Positions 1 through 9,300 of a DNA stretch of 64,000 nt are shown here, in pieces. The DNA is from Eubacteriales bacterium. Its GTDB lineage: Bacteria > Bacillota > Clostridia > Lachnospirales > Lachnospiraceae. Made by a program: the position numbers and the translations under genes. Within the stretch, counting starts at the first letter, position 1. Every line of letters begins with the position of its first letter. The stretch is from NCBI GenBank assembly GCA_030524715.1, contig JAUNGB010000007.1, positions 30,981 through 94,980 of the forward strand. Direction: 5' to 3'. Under the pieces are notes generated by a model. The model saw only the letters and a list, made by a program, of their open reading frames with translations, was not told where the DNA came from and searched no databases.

Positions 1-30
1 AACTATCTGGAGCTGTTCGACCGCATGTAA
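1..30 (+). CDS. C-terminal tail of an unidentified protein (partial)
   Basis: The first ten codons read NYLELFDRM followed by TAA, so a gene enters from the left edge of the window. Nothing in nine residues identifies it. A tandem 22-bp repeat starts immediately after the stop codon and ends in a CA dinucleotide, which is how IS21-like elements often end. The tail could therefore belong to a transposition gene such as an IstB-type helper. That is inference; the frame itself is only a guess from one short open stretch. Confidence 0.3.
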   Translation, partial: NYLELFDRM

Positions 31-80
31 GGCGTTCAGAATCAACTGGAAAGGCGTTCAAAATCAATTGGAAATATTTG
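31..80. repeat. Tandem 22-bp repeat, possible end of an IS21-like element
   Basis: Two adjacent copies (31-52 and 53-74) begin GGCGTTCA and end ATTGGAAA or ACTGGAAA, differing at two positions. They lie directly after a stop codon and are followed by TATTTGCA. Read on the minus strand the block starts TGCAAATATTTCC, so it has the TG...CA polarity and multiple short end repeats known for the IS21 family. No transposase is visible in the window, so the identity rests on this pattern alone. Confidence 0.4.
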
Positions 81-87
81 CATTTTC

Positions 88-177
88 TATTATTTTAAGC
101 TAAAATAATATTCGGGGCAAAAAATATTTTGCCCCTACAATATCGGATTGCTATGCATAGTGTGCACCGGCAATCCG
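88..177. other. Three stacked inverted repeats upstream of the GntR gene
   Basis: Three perfect or near-perfect hairpins follow one another. 88-110 is a 10-bp inverted repeat TATTATTTTA with spacer AGC. 114-135 is a 9-bp stem GGGGCAAAA/TTTTGCCCC with loop AATA. 144-151 pairs with 170-177 (CGGATTGC/GCAATCCG) around a CTATGCATAG palindrome. They could include a terminator for the incoming gene and an operator for the GntR regulator. None has a clean U-run, so the role is undecided. Confidence 0.5.
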
Positions 178-209
178 CAAAAAATAGAAAAGGTACATGA
201 GGTTTGGAT

Positions 210-938
210 ATGAATAAGCTGATAAAAGAACGATCTCTGGCAAGGCAAGCTTATGATCAGTTAATCGAAATGATCAGAAGCATGAAGCCGGGGCAGAACA
301 GGTTACCCTCTGAGGACGAACTTTCCAAGTCTATGGGTATCAGCAGGGCTACGGTACGGGAAGCTCTGAAAAGTCTGATGCTGGACAAATTGATCACAAC
401 CGTTCATGGAAGGGGAACATTCGCGCATCCTTCCGTATTACAGTTAAATGAACGGATCGACCGAAGAAGTGATTTTTTTAAAATGCTGAACGAGCAGTAT
501 GCTAATACAAGCGTGGATATCCAGTGGAAGAATCATGTGCCGGGAAATGCGTTGTGCAAGGCTGTTTTCGGAGAGCAGGAAGAGGATTTCCTGGAGTCCT
601 TCTGGTCCTATATTGCAGATGACAGGAAAATGCTGTTCTGCCATTTCTATTTTCCGCAGACCTATCTGAAAAAAATTCCGGCGGAAAGGGAGATTTTTGT
701 GTCTCTTCCAAAGTATAGTGAAGCCTGTATGAAAGAACCTATTGTTTACTGTTCCATGAAGCCGAGGATCCGCTACAGCCAATCAGCCGCCGAGTATTTT
801 TCTCTTCCGGCTGTTACGCCCCTGCAGTGCTGGGAAGAGAAGATTTATGATATTGAAGACCGGCTGGTGGGTGTGGGAGAGGTATTTATGCACCCGGAAA
901 ATATGGAAGTTTCTGTTGTGACAAAATTTGAATTTTAA
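210..938 (+). CDS. GntR-family transcriptional regulator (HutC/UTRA type)
   Basis: A 242-residue DNA-binding regulator. Residues about 8-75 form a GntR winged helix-turn-helix, with the family hallmark run LPSEDELSKSMGISRATVREAL followed in the wing by GRGTF (only the key residues are given here). The remaining part has the length and position of a UTRA-like effector-binding domain, so a small-molecule ligand is likely but cannot be named. I chose ATG 210 because TGAGG lies seven bases upstream; an in-frame TTG at 204 is the alternative. No catabolic or transport gene is adjacent; the next gene is separated by a strong terminator. The regulated target is therefore unknown, and autoregulation through the upstream inverted repeats is possible. 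Confidence 0.85.
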   Translation: MNKLIKERSLARQAYDQLIEMIRSMKPGQNRLPSEDELSKSMGISRATVREALKSLMLDKLITTVHGRGTFAHPSVLQLNERIDRRSDFFKMLNEQYANTSVDIQWKNHVPGNALCKAVFGEQEEDFLESFWSYIADDRKMLFCHFYFPQTYLKKIPAEREIFVSLPKYSEACMKEPIVYCSMKPRIRYSQSAAEYFSLPAVTPLQCWEEKIYDIEDRLVGVGEVFMHPENMEVSVVTKFEF

Positions 939-973
939 GACAAATACGCTTTGACGCGTATCCGTAAGAAGTT

Positions 974-1010
974 AAATCCCCTGTGGCTTGCCGCGGGGGA
1001 TTTATTATTC
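974..1010 (+). terminator. Rho-independent terminator of the GntR gene
   Basis: A 13-bp stem with two G-T wobbles (974-986 with 991-1003, AAATCCCC opposite GGGGATTT) closes on a CTTG loop and runs into TTTATTATTC. It lies 36 bases after the stop codon. Confidence 0.75.
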
Positions 1011-1030
1011 TATCCAACTGTAACAATTAC

Positions 1031-1078
1031 CTGCATGTCAGCTAAGAGACGAACCTACATGTCGGCTAAGAGATGAAC
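1031..1078. repeat. Two direct 24-bp repeats, IS-end-like remnant
   Basis: Units 1031-1054 and 1055-1078 share 21 of 24 positions; the common core is CATGTC(A/G)GCTAAGAGA followed by (C/T)GAAC. They are contiguous, as in the multiple terminal repeats of IS21-type elements, but no transposase flanks them. They lie between the terminator of the regulator and the promoter of the acetyltransferase. The IS link is inference. Confidence 0.5.
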
Positions 1079-1080
1079 TA

Positions 1081-1109
1081 TTGAGCAGTTGATTTTTTTG
1101 TGCTATAAT
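1081..1109 (+). promoter_or_regulatory. Sigma-A-type promoter of the acetyltransferase gene
   Basis: TTGAGC (1081-1086), 17-bp spacer, TATAAT (1104-1109). The -10 is perfect and the -35 matches four of six positions. The coding start is 49 bases further on. Confidence 0.6.
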
Positions 1110-1157
1110 GCGGAAGAAGAATACAGGAACAAAGAAAAATGAAAGGGAGCGGAGAAT

Positions 1158-1646
1158 GTGATCAGAGCAGCGAGAACGGAAGAGCTTGATGCCATTATGG
1201 GGATTTATGCGGACGCCAGAGCGTTTATGGCCTCAAATGGAAATTCGGCGCAATGGGCCAACGGATATCCCCGGCGGGATATGATCGAAGAGGATCTGGC
1301 CAGAGGACAGCTTTATGTTTATGAGACGGAAGAAGGGGAGATCGGCGGGGTATTCGTATTCTTTACAGGAGAAGAACCTGCCTACCAGAATATATGGGAC
1401 GGAAACTGGCTGAACGACAAGCCTTACGGCACACTGCACAGGATCGCGGTTTCCCGTCACGGAGAGGGCATTGCCTCGAAGTGTGTGCAATGGTGTTATG
1501 AACAGTGCCTGAACATGCGTGGCGACACCCATGAAAAAAACCTGAGTATGCAGCGGCTTTTTGCAAAAAACGGTTTTGTAAGATGCGGCCTTATCATGGC
1601 AGAGGACGGTACCGAGCGCATCGCCTACCAGAAAACCGCCTATTAG
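1158..1646 (+). CDS. GNAT-family N-acetyltransferase
   Basis: A 162-residue cytosolic GCN5-related acetyltransferase. The N-terminus (IRAARTEELDAIMGIYADAR) is the beta1-alpha1 region, and the PYGTLHRIAVS stretch around residues 92-102 is the core strand next to acetyl-CoA. The C-terminal THEKN, MQRLFAKNGF and IAYQK segments are typical of a clostridial GNAT subgroup. The usual Q/RxxGxG/A acetyl-CoA loop appears as the variant SRHGEGIASK. The substrate is unknown. The start is GTG at 1158 with AAAGGGAG eight bases upstream; no ATG fits the N-terminus. It is probably a single transcription unit from the promoter at 1081, followed by 94 bases before the ABC-F gene. Confidence 0.8.
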   Translation: MIRAARTEELDAIMGIYADARAFMASNGNSAQWANGYPRRDMIEEDLARGQLYVYETEEGEIGGVFVFFTGEEPAYQNIWDGNWLNDKPYGTLHRIAVSRHGEGIASKCVQWCYEQCLNMRGDTHEKNLSMQRLFAKNGFVRCGLIMAEDGTERIAYQKTAY

Positions 1647-1740
1647 AATACAGCCCATTAGAAAACCGTTTATCAGAAAACGGGCAGCGGGCAGGCGGGA
1701 CACGTCCAAAACAGAATGAGTTAATAAAAGGAGTTCTTTG

Positions 1741-3540
1741 ATGAACATTATCAATATTGAACATATCAGCAAAATATTCGGAGAAAAAACAGTCTTTGAG
1801 GATGCCTCCTTCGGCATTCATGAGGGGGATAAGATCGGGATCGTGGGAATTAACGGTACGGGAAAAACAACGCTGCTTCGTATGGCAGCCGGATTGGAGG
1901 AACCGGACGAAGGGCAGATCATCCGCCATAATAACCTGAAGATCGCCTACCTTCCCCAGAATCCCGTATTTCCCGCAGACGCCACTGTGCTTTCGTACGC
2001 CCAGGACGGCAAAGAAGACTGGAAGGTGCAGAGCAATTTAAACCAGCTTGGGATTACGGAATATGATACCCGTATCGAGCATTTGTCCGGCGGGCAGAAG
2101 AGAAAGGTTGCGCTGGCGAAGGTGCTGGCGGAGGATTTTGACATACTTTTGCTGGATGAACCCACCAACCATCTGGATGAAAGCATGGTCATATGGCTTG
2201 AGGAATACCTGCGGAGCTTTAAGGGGACGATACTGATGGTGACCCACGACAGGTATTTCCTGGACCAGGTGACCAATAAGATCCTGGAGATCAGCCACGG
2301 AAAGATATACGGCTATGATTCCAATTATTCCGGATTTCTGGAGCTGAAGGCAGAGCGGGAGGAAATGGAGCTTGCCTCTGAACGTAAGCGGCAGAGTATC
2401 CTGCGCATGGAGATCGAATGGGCGAAGCGGGGCTGCCGGGCAAGAAGCACCAAGCAGCGCGCAAGGCTGGAACGGCTGGAAGCCTTAAAGAACGGCGCGG
2501 CTCCCATACAGGATCAGACTGTGGAACTGGATTCCATTGAGACGAGGATGGGCAAAAAGACCATAGAACTTCATCACCTGGGCAAACGCTTTGGAGAGAA
2601 GGTTATTCTGGAGGATTACAGCTATATTTTCTTAAAAAACCAAAAGGTGGGGATCATCGGCCCCAACGGCTGCGGTAAATCCACCTTTGTAAAAATGATC
2701 GCCGGACTGGCGGAACCGGATCATGGAAGCATAGAGACGGGAGAAACCATCCGCATCGGCTATCTCGCCCAGGAAGAGCAGCACATGGATGAAAAGCAGC
2801 GGGTCATTGACTATGTAAAGGATATCGGCGAGTACATTACCACAAAAGAGGGAAAGATCAGCGCCTCCCAGATGCTGGAGCGCTTTCTGTTCACCCCTGA
2901 TATGCAGTACGCCCCCATCGGGAAGCTTTCCGGCGGAGAAAAAAGGCGCCTGTATCTGCTGGGCGTCCTATGCGGGAATATGAATGTCCTGATCCTGGAT
3001 GAGGCAGGCAATAACCTGGATATCCCCACCCTTACCATTCTGGAGGATTATCTGAACTCCTTTTCCGGAATTGTGATCACGGTGTCCCATGACCGGTATT
3101 TTCTGGACAATGTGGCGGACAGGATTCTGGAATTTGAGGGAAACGGGCAGATCTGCCAGTATGAAGGAGGCTATACGGATTACCGGGAGGCAAAAAGTAA
3201 AAAGGCGGCGGACAACGGGAGTACGGCAGCGCCTGACAGCGGCCGGAATACGCAGGAGGAATCCCGTTCATCCGGGAAGGACTGGAAACAGAACCGTCCG
3301 TCAAAATTAAAATTTACATTTAAAGAACAGCGGGAATATGAAACCATCGACGGGGATATTGCCGCCCTTGAAGAAAAAATTGCAAAGCTTGACGCCGATA
3401 TCTTGGCAAACGCCACAAACTCCGGTAAGCTTAACGAGCTGACGGCCCAAAAAACTCTGGCGGAGGCGGAGCTTGACGCCAAAATGGACCGTTGGGTATA
3501 TTTAAATGATCTGGCAGAGAGAATTGAAGCCCAGGGATAA
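1741..3540 (+). CDS. ABC-F family ATPase (Uup/YdiF-like)
   Basis: A 599-residue soluble protein with two ABC ATPase domains and no membrane segment, so a ribosome-associated ABC-F factor rather than a transporter. Domain 1 has Walker A GINGTGKTT (about residues 36-44), signature LSGGQ and Walker B LLLDEPTNHLD. A charged linker follows (about 200-255, with the RARSTKQRARLERLE arm). Domain 2 has Walker A GPNGCGKST and signature LSGGEKRR. A lysine/glutamate-rich C-terminal region from about 500 is likely to form a coiled coil, as in Uup. Oddity: the second Walker B reads LILDEAGNNLD instead of DEPTNHLD, so the D-loop region is altered while the catalytic Glu is kept. ATG 1741 is preferred over TTG 1738 because AAAAGGAG lies seven bases upstream. 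Antibiotic resistance versus general translation rescue cannot be decided from sequence. Confidence 0.88.
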   Translation: MNIINIEHISKIFGEKTVFEDASFGIHEGDKIGIVGINGTGKTTLLRMAAGLEEPDEGQIIRHNNLKIAYLPQNPVFPADATVLSYAQDGKEDWKVQSNLNQLGITEYDTRIEHLSGGQKRKVALAKVLAEDFDILLLDEPTNHLDESMVIWLEEYLRSFKGTILMVTHDRYFLDQVTNKILEISHGKIYGYDSNYSGFLELKAEREEMELASERKRQSILRMEIEWAKRGCRARSTKQRARLERLEALKNGAAPIQDQTVELDSIETRMGKKTIELHHLGKRFGEKVILEDYSYIFLKNQKVGIIGPNGCGKSTFVKMIAGLAEPDHGSIETGETIRIGYLAQEEQHMDEKQRVIDYVKDIGEYITTKEGKISASQMLERFLFTPDMQYAPIGKLSGGEKRRLYLLGVLCGNMNVLILDEAGNNLDIPTLTILEDYLNSFSGIVITVSHDRYFLDNVADRILEFEGNGQICQYEGGYTDYREAKSKKAADNGSTAAPDSGRNTQEESRSSGKDWKQNRPSKLKFTFKEQREYETIDGDIAALEEKIAKLDADILANATNSGKLNELTAQKTLAEAELDAKMDRWVYLNDLAERIEAQG

Positions 3541-3605
3541 TAAAGATAATAGGATAACAAAGATAATAGGGATAGTAAGGATATTAAGGAAAAGGGGAAT
3601 TCACC

Positions 3606-4118
3606 ATGGCAAAGCATCCCATGACAACATTGTGCTATGTGGAAAAAGACGATGCCTATCTGATGATGCATCGGATTTCCAAGAAAAATGATGTAAATAA
3701 AGACAAATGGATCGGTATCGGCGGGCATTTCGAGGAAGGGGAAAGCCCGGAGGACTGCCTGCTCCGGGAGGCATATGAGGAGACAGGGCTTACTCTTACT
3801 TCCTGGCAGTTCTGCGGAATCGTGACCTTCACCCTGGAGGGCTACGGAACAGAATATATGTGCCTGTATACCGCGGACGGCTTTGAGGGAACCCTGAAGG
3901 AATGCGATGAAGGAACCCTGGAATGGATTCCCAAAAAAGATCTTTTAAGCCTGAATTTATGGGTAGGGGATCTGATCTTTTTAAAGCTTTTAAGAGATAA
4001 GGCACCCTTCTTTTCCCTGAAGCTTGTTTATCGGGGAGAGGAACTGACAGAGGCGGTTCTGGACGGAAAGGAGATTCCTCTTCCACTGGTACTGTCCGGC
4101 TATTCAGACACTTTATAG
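3606..4118 (+). CDS. Nudix hydrolase (8-oxo-dGTP diphosphatase-like)
   Basis: A 170-residue hydrolase of nucleoside diphosphate-linked substrates. The Nudix box is complete: GGHFEEGESPEDCLLREAYEETGL around residues 39-62 contains G-x5-E, then REAYEETG, supplying the metal-binding glutamates. The early TTLCYVEKDDAYLMMHR strand followed by KDKWIGIGGH is the MutT-like layout of Firmicute 8-oxo-dGTP/dGTP diphosphatases (MutX/YtkD type). The substrate remains inferred. ATG 3606 follows AAAAGGGG. The spacer before it (3541-3605) is rich in short AT-rich reiterations of GATAATAGG. It may be read through from the ABC-F gene, since no terminator is visible between them. Confidence 0.85.
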   Translation: MAKHPMTTLCYVEKDDAYLMMHRISKKNDVNKDKWIGIGGHFEEGESPEDCLLREAYEETGLTLTSWQFCGIVTFTLEGYGTEYMCLYTADGFEGTLKECDEGTLEWIPKKDLLSLNLWVGDLIFLKLLRDKAPFFSLKLVYRGEELTEAVLDGKEIPLPLVLSGYSDTL

Positions 4119-4197
4119 GATTATTTAGACATTGGATTATTCAGACACATTACCTATATAACTATAGGATAAAGAAATGAAATCAGGAGGAATTAAA

Positions 4198-5220
4198 ATG
4201 GCAGAATTAGTAAAAGTCGTTGTGGACGCCATGGGTGGGGACAACGCACCGGTGGAACCGATTAAAGGAGCCGTAGAGGCAGTGAAGGAACGGACGGATA
4301 TTCAGGTGATCCTCACCGGCCGGCAGCAGGTGATCGAGAAGGAGCTTGCCAAATATCCCGACTATCCCAAAGACAGGATCCGGATCGTGGATGCTTCTGA
4401 AGTGATCGAGACGGCAGAGCCTCCGGTTTATGCTATCCGTAAGAAAAAAGATTCATCAATTGTGGTGGGATTGAATATGGTTAAGAAACAGGAGGCGGAC
4501 GCTTTTGTTTCCTCCGGAAGCACAGGAGCCGTTCTTGTGGGCGGACAGGTTATCGTAGGAAGAAGTAAGGGCGTGGAGCGGCCGCCCCTTGCGCCGCTGA
4601 TACCTACCAAAGACGGAGTCGCTCTTTTGATCGACTGCGGCGCCAACGTGGACGCACGTCCGTCTCATCTGGTGCAGTTCGCCAAAATGGGTTCCATTTA
4701 TATGGAACATGTGGTAGGAGTGAAAAATCCCCGGGTAGCCATCGTAAATAACGGCGCGGAGGAAGAGAAGGGAAATGCCCTTGTAAAAGAAACTTTCCCG
4801 CTCCTGAAGGAATGTCAGGGAATCAATTTTATCGGAAGCATTGAGGCAAGGGATATTCCCGCAGGATATGCGGACGTGATCGTCTGCGAGGCATTTGTGG
4901 GAAATGTGATCCTGAAGCTTTATGAAGGCGTGGGAGCAACCCTGATCAAAAAGATCAAAGAAGGAATGATGTCCAGCCTGCGCAGTAAGATCGGAGCCCT
5001 TTTAGTGAAGCCGGCCTTAAAGGAAACACTGAAAACCTTTGACGCCAGCGAGCATGGGGGAGCGCCGCTTCTGGGCTTAAAGGGCCTGGTAGTCAAGACC
5101 CACGGAAGCGCCGTCGCAGTGGAAATCAAAAACGCCATTTACCAGTGTGTCCAGTTTAAGCAGCAGAAGATCAATGAGAAAATCGCAGAACGGCTGAACG
5201 AACCTGCCAAGCAGGAGTAG
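4198..5220 (+). CDS. plsX: Phosphate acyltransferase PlsX
   Basis: PlsX (340 residues) converts acyl-ACP and phosphate to acyl-phosphate, the acyl donor for PlsY in bacterial phospholipid synthesis. It is a peripheral membrane enzyme. The N-terminus VKVVVDAMGGDNAP is the family signature. SGSTGAVLVGG, LIDCGANVD and ICEAFVGNVILK-like stretches (about residues 102-110, 145-153 and 229-240) match conserved blocks. The length is normal. ATG 4198 was chosen over the in-frame ATG 4177 because AGGAGG (4185-4190) is seven bases upstream of 4198. The next gene is acpP, the protein partner, in the usual Firmicute order plsX-acpP-rnc-smc. fapR and fabD are not present here. Confidence 0.95.
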   Translation: MAELVKVVVDAMGGDNAPVEPIKGAVEAVKERTDIQVILTGRQQVIEKELAKYPDYPKDRIRIVDASEVIETAEPPVYAIRKKKDSSIVVGLNMVKKQEADAFVSSGSTGAVLVGGQVIVGRSKGVERPPLAPLIPTKDGVALLIDCGANVDARPSHLVQFAKMGSIYMEHVVGVKNPRVAIVNNGAEEEKGNALVKETFPLLKECQGINFIGSIEARDIPAGYADVIVCEAFVGNVILKLYEGVGATLIKKIKEGMMSSLRSKIGALLVKPALKETLKTFDASEHGGAPLLGLKGLVVKTHGSAVAVEIKNAIYQCVQFKQQKINEKIAERLNEPAKQE

Positions 5221-5314
5221 GCCTTTCCCTTTGGGGACTTTTCTGTATATAGATTTTGTAAATGAATTTTGTATATGGATTGAAACGGATTGAAACAAGG
5301 AAGGAGCTATGGTA

Positions 5315-5545
5315 ATGGAGCTTGAGAAGCTGAAGGCCATTATTGGAGATGTCATGAACACTGATCCCGCCGACATTACGGAGGAAACCACATTTGTGGA
5401 TGATCTTGGGGCGGACTCTCTTGACGTTTTCCAGATCATTATGGGAATCGAGGAAGAGTATGACATTGAGATCGATAATGAAATTGTAGATCAGATTCAG
5501 TCTGTGCAGGATGCCGTGGACGCGATCCGCCGGATAACAGGCTGA
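5315..5545 (+). CDS. acpP: Acyl carrier protein
   Basis: A 76-residue acidic carrier protein for fatty-acid synthesis. The phosphopantetheine attachment motif GADSLD is intact, with the modified serine at residue 35. The helix II recognition face (SLDVFQIIMGIEEEYDIEI) is typical. ATG 5315 sits eight bases after AAGGAG (5301-5306), while the upstream in-frame ATG 5309 would be only two bases away, so 5315 is preferred. The 94 bases between plsX and acpP carry no clear terminator, and the pair is probably co-transcribed. rnc follows. Confidence 0.93.
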   Translation: MELEKLKAIIGDVMNTDPADITEETTFVDDLGADSLDVFQIIMGIEEEYDIEIDNEIVDQIQSVQDAVDAIRRITG

Positions 5546-5636
5546 TAAAAAAAGGAGACAGGAATCCCGGATTCCCATATGGCGGCGGGAGGCCAGAAGG
5601 CCGGAAGGCATTCCTGGATTCAGATTGGAGATAAAA

Positions 5637-6347
5637 GTGAGCAGACAGACACAGAAATTAGAACATACTATCGGATACATTTTTACGGACAAAAAGCTTT
5701 TGGAGCAGGCGCTGACACACAGTTCCTATGCAAACGAAAAGAAGCTTGGAAAGCTGGGATGCAATGAACGCCTGGAATTTCTGGGGGATGCGGTGCTGGA
5801 GCTGATCAGCAGCGATTTTCTTTTTGCAAGATTTCCGGATCTGCCGGAGGGAGAACTGACGAAAAAAAGAGCAAGTCTGGTATGTGAACCCAGTCTTGCT
5901 TATTGCGCGCGGGAGTTTGGGCTTCCCAAATATCTTCTTCTTGGGAAGGGGGAGGATATGACCGGAGGCAGGAATCGGGATTCCATTGTCTCAGACGCAA
6001 CGGAGGCTTTGCTGGGCGCCATCTATCTGGATGGTGGTTTTGCTAGCGCGAAGGAGTTTGTGCAGAATTTTATCCTGAATGATATTGAGCATAAGCAGCT
6101 CTTTTTTGATAGCAAGACCATCTTGCAGGAAATCGTCCAGGAGGACGGCGCCAAGACCGTCGAATACCAGCTTTTGAGGGAAGAGGGTCCGGACCATGAT
6201 AAAAAATTTACGGTAAATGTAGTGATCAGCGGCAAGGTTATGGGGACAGGAGTCGGACATACGAAAAAGGCCGCGGAACAGGCAGCCGCCTACAAGGCGA
6301 TCCGTAAGATAAAACAGCAGGTGGAATATGTATCTGAAAAACATTGA
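5637..6347 (+). CDS. rnc: Ribonuclease III
   Basis: A double-strand-specific endoribonuclease of 236 residues that matures rRNA and processes structured mRNAs. The catalytic domain carries the signature NERLEFLGDAVLELI with the metal-binding Glu and Asp. A second acidic site, SDATEALLGAIYLDGG, is near residue 120. The C-terminal double-stranded RNA-binding domain starts near residue 160 (TILQEIVQE to KAAEQAAAYKAI). GTG 5637 has GGAG six bases upstream; the in-frame TTG 5625 has no comparable site. The 3' end overlaps the start of smc by 20 bases, implying translational coupling. Confidence 0.94.
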   Translation: MSRQTQKLEHTIGYIFTDKKLLEQALTHSSYANEKKLGKLGCNERLEFLGDAVLELISSDFLFARFPDLPEGELTKKRASLVCEPSLAYCAREFGLPKYLLLGKGEDMTGGRNRDSIVSDATEALLGAIYLDGGFASAKEFVQNFILNDIEHKQLFFDSKTILQEIVQEDGAKTVEYQLLREEGPDHDKKFTVNVVISGKVMGTGVGHTKKAAEQAAAYKAIRKIKQQVEYVSEKH

Positions 6348-9300
6348 GGTATACGGCTTTAAATCCTTTGCCCAGAAGATCAACTTTGAATTTCATAATG
6401 GCATTACCGGTATTGTAGGTCCTAACGGCAGCGGAAAGAGCAACGTGGGGGACGCGGTGCGGTGGGTGCTGGGAGAGCAGAGCGCCAGGCAGCTCCGGGG
6501 CGGCAATATGCAGGATGTTATTTTTTCCGGAACAGAAACGCGCAAGCCCCTAAGCTTTGCCTCAGTGGCAATTACGCTGGATAATGCGGACCATCAGCTC
6601 CCTGTTGATTATAACGAGGTTACCATTACGAGAAGGCTTTACCGCTCCGGGGAAAGCGAGTATCTGATCAACGGGAGCGCCTGCCGTCTCAGGGACATTA
6701 ATGAGATGTTTTATGATACAGGGATCGGCAAAGAGGGCTATTCTATCATCGGCCAGGGGCAGATCGACAAGATCCTAAGCGGCAAGCCGGAGGACCGCCG
6801 TGAGCTGTTTGACGAAGCCGCGGGAATCGTGAAATTTAAACGGAGAAAAAACACGACCCTGAAAAAGCTGGAAGAGGAACACCAGAACCTTGTCCGTGTC
6901 ACCGATATTTTAAGCGAACTGACGAAGCAGCTTGGCCCTCTGGAAAAACAGTCCGAGGCGGCCAGAATCTATCTTGCCAGGCGGGATGTGCTGCGGGAAC
7001 TGGATGTGAATCTCTTTCTTTTGGATTATGCGCATATTGGAGAGCTTTTAAAGGAACTGGAGGAAAAAAGCCGTACTGCCGGGGAAGAACTGGAGAAGAC
7101 AAAGGATGCCTATGACCAGACCAGAGTGGAATATGAGCGTCTGGAACAGGAACTGGAGGAACTGAACGGCAGGCTTGACGCCCTCCGTGAAGAGATGCAG
7201 CAGAACGCTCTTTTGAAGCAGCAGTATGAGGGCCAGATCAATGTCCTGAACGAGCAGATTTCCTCCGGGAAGCAGAATGACGAGCATTACAGGACGCGTC
7301 TGAAAACCATTGAAGAAGAAACCGCGCGCCGGACTGAAGAGAAGAAGGAACTGGAGGAACAAAAGACGGTCCTCCGGGAAAGCCTCAGGGAAATCCGTGA
7401 AAAGCTGAAGCTGGAGCAGACGCACATGGAAGACCTTATGTCCCGGGTGGAGGAATGCTCTCATGCAGTGGAAGAGGGCAAAAACGAGATCATCGAAATC
7501 CTGAACAGACGGGCGACCACCAAAGGGAAGGCTCAGCGTTTTGACACAATGATGGAGCAGATGGACATCCGCAAGGCGCAGATCAGCCAGAGCATCCTCC
7601 GCTTAAAAAGCGAAGAGGAAGAACAGGCCACCATCCGAAAAAAAGCCGTGGCGGAATATGAAACCATCACTTCTCTTATTAAATCCATGAATGACGAGTG
7701 CGTCCGCCTGGATGAATCCGTACATAAGCTGCAGGAGGAATTAAAAGAGCAGAATGCCCGGATGGAGATCGGGCAGACAGCTTATCACAGGGAGGAATCC
7801 CGTCTGGAATCCCTGCGCAATATTACCGAGCGCTACGACGGATACGGGAACAGCATCCGCCGTGTGATGGAGCAGAAGGAGAAGGTACCCGGCATCCGGG
7901 GAGTTGTGGCGGACATTATCCAGGTAAATAAAGACTATGAGCTTGCCATCGAGACAGCTCTTGGGGGAAGTATCCAGAATATCGTCACGGATAATGAGCA
8001 GACCGCAAAGCAGATGATCGGTTTTTTGAAGAAGAACCGTTATGGACGGGCCACCTTTTTGCCTCTTTCCAATATGAATGCAAGGGGCGGCTTCCAGCAG
8101 CGGGATGTCCTTAAAGAACCGGGGGTTATCGGTATTGCGAGCGATCTGGTAAGCGCTGACGCAGAGTATGACGGCCTTGTAAAATATCTTCTGGGCAGGG
8201 TGTTGGTAGTGGATGACATTGACCATGCCATCGCCATCGGCAAAAAATACCGCCATACGCTCCGCATGGTCACTATTGAGGGAGAATCCCTGAATCCCGG
8301 CGGTTCCATGACAGGAGGCGCTTTTAAAAATAACAGCAACCTTCTGGGCCGGCGGCGTGAGATCGAGGAATTGGAGCACAGCGTTAAGGCGCTGAAGCAT
8401 GACATGGAGGAAATGCAGAAGTCCATCGACGAAAACCGCAGCAAGCGTAATGTCATCCGTGATACTATCGCGGATTTTCAGGAAAAACTCCGGCTTCAGT
8501 ACGTAGCCCAGAACACTGCCAGGATGAATCTTGAGCAGATTGACGAGAAAGCGAAGGAAATGCAGGAAAGCTATACCAGAATACACAGAGAACAGGCGGA
8601 ACTGAAACGCCAGGTTCAGGAGCTGGAAGCTGACCATCGGGATATTTCCACGGAGTTGGAAAAGTCCGAAAGGGACGAAAAGGAGCTGGAGGACTTTATC
8701 AGCGCCAAACAATTGGAACTGGAAGAGCTCCGCACTGAGGAAAGCGTAAAGACAAAGGAACTGGAAGAAATCCGTCTGGAGGCTTCTGCACTGGAACAGA
8801 AAGAAAGCTTTGTCCGGGAGAATCTTTCCAGGCTGGCTGCCGAACTGGAAACCTTTCTGACAGAAAAAGAAGAAATCTGCGAAAACCTCCTGCACAGCGC
8901 GGAGGAAATGCAGAAAAAACAGGAATCCATTGAAGAACTGAATGACGCCATTGCCGCCTGCTCACAAAAGGAGAAAGACTCTCAGGCTCAGTCGGAAGAA
9001 TGGCAGAAAGAAAAGGAAGCGCGCAATGCCGGGCATAAGGCATTTTTTGAGAAGAGGGACGAGCTTTCCGGGCGAATCAGCCTTTTGGATAAAGAATGCT
9101 TCCGGTTAAAGAGCCAGGCGGAAAAGCTGGAGGAACAGAAAGAATCCCAGATATCCTATATGTGGGAGGAATATGAGATTACCCCCAACAATGCGCAGCA
9201 GTACAGGAAAGAGGAATGGAATGACCGCCAGGAAATGAAAAAGGAGATCAGCCGGATCAAGGAGGAAATCCGCAGCCTTGGCCCGGTCAATGTGAACGCT

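Noticed and set aside
31-74. Start of a CRISPR array
   Set aside because: There are only two direct copies, contiguous without spacers, and no cas genes. A tandem IS-end type repeat fits better.
7741-8895. A 384-codon open frame on the minus strand inside smc
   Set aside because: It lies antisense to the coiled-coil arms, has a low-complexity Phe/Leu composition typical of the complement of Glu/Lys-rich codons, and has no ribosome site or homology.
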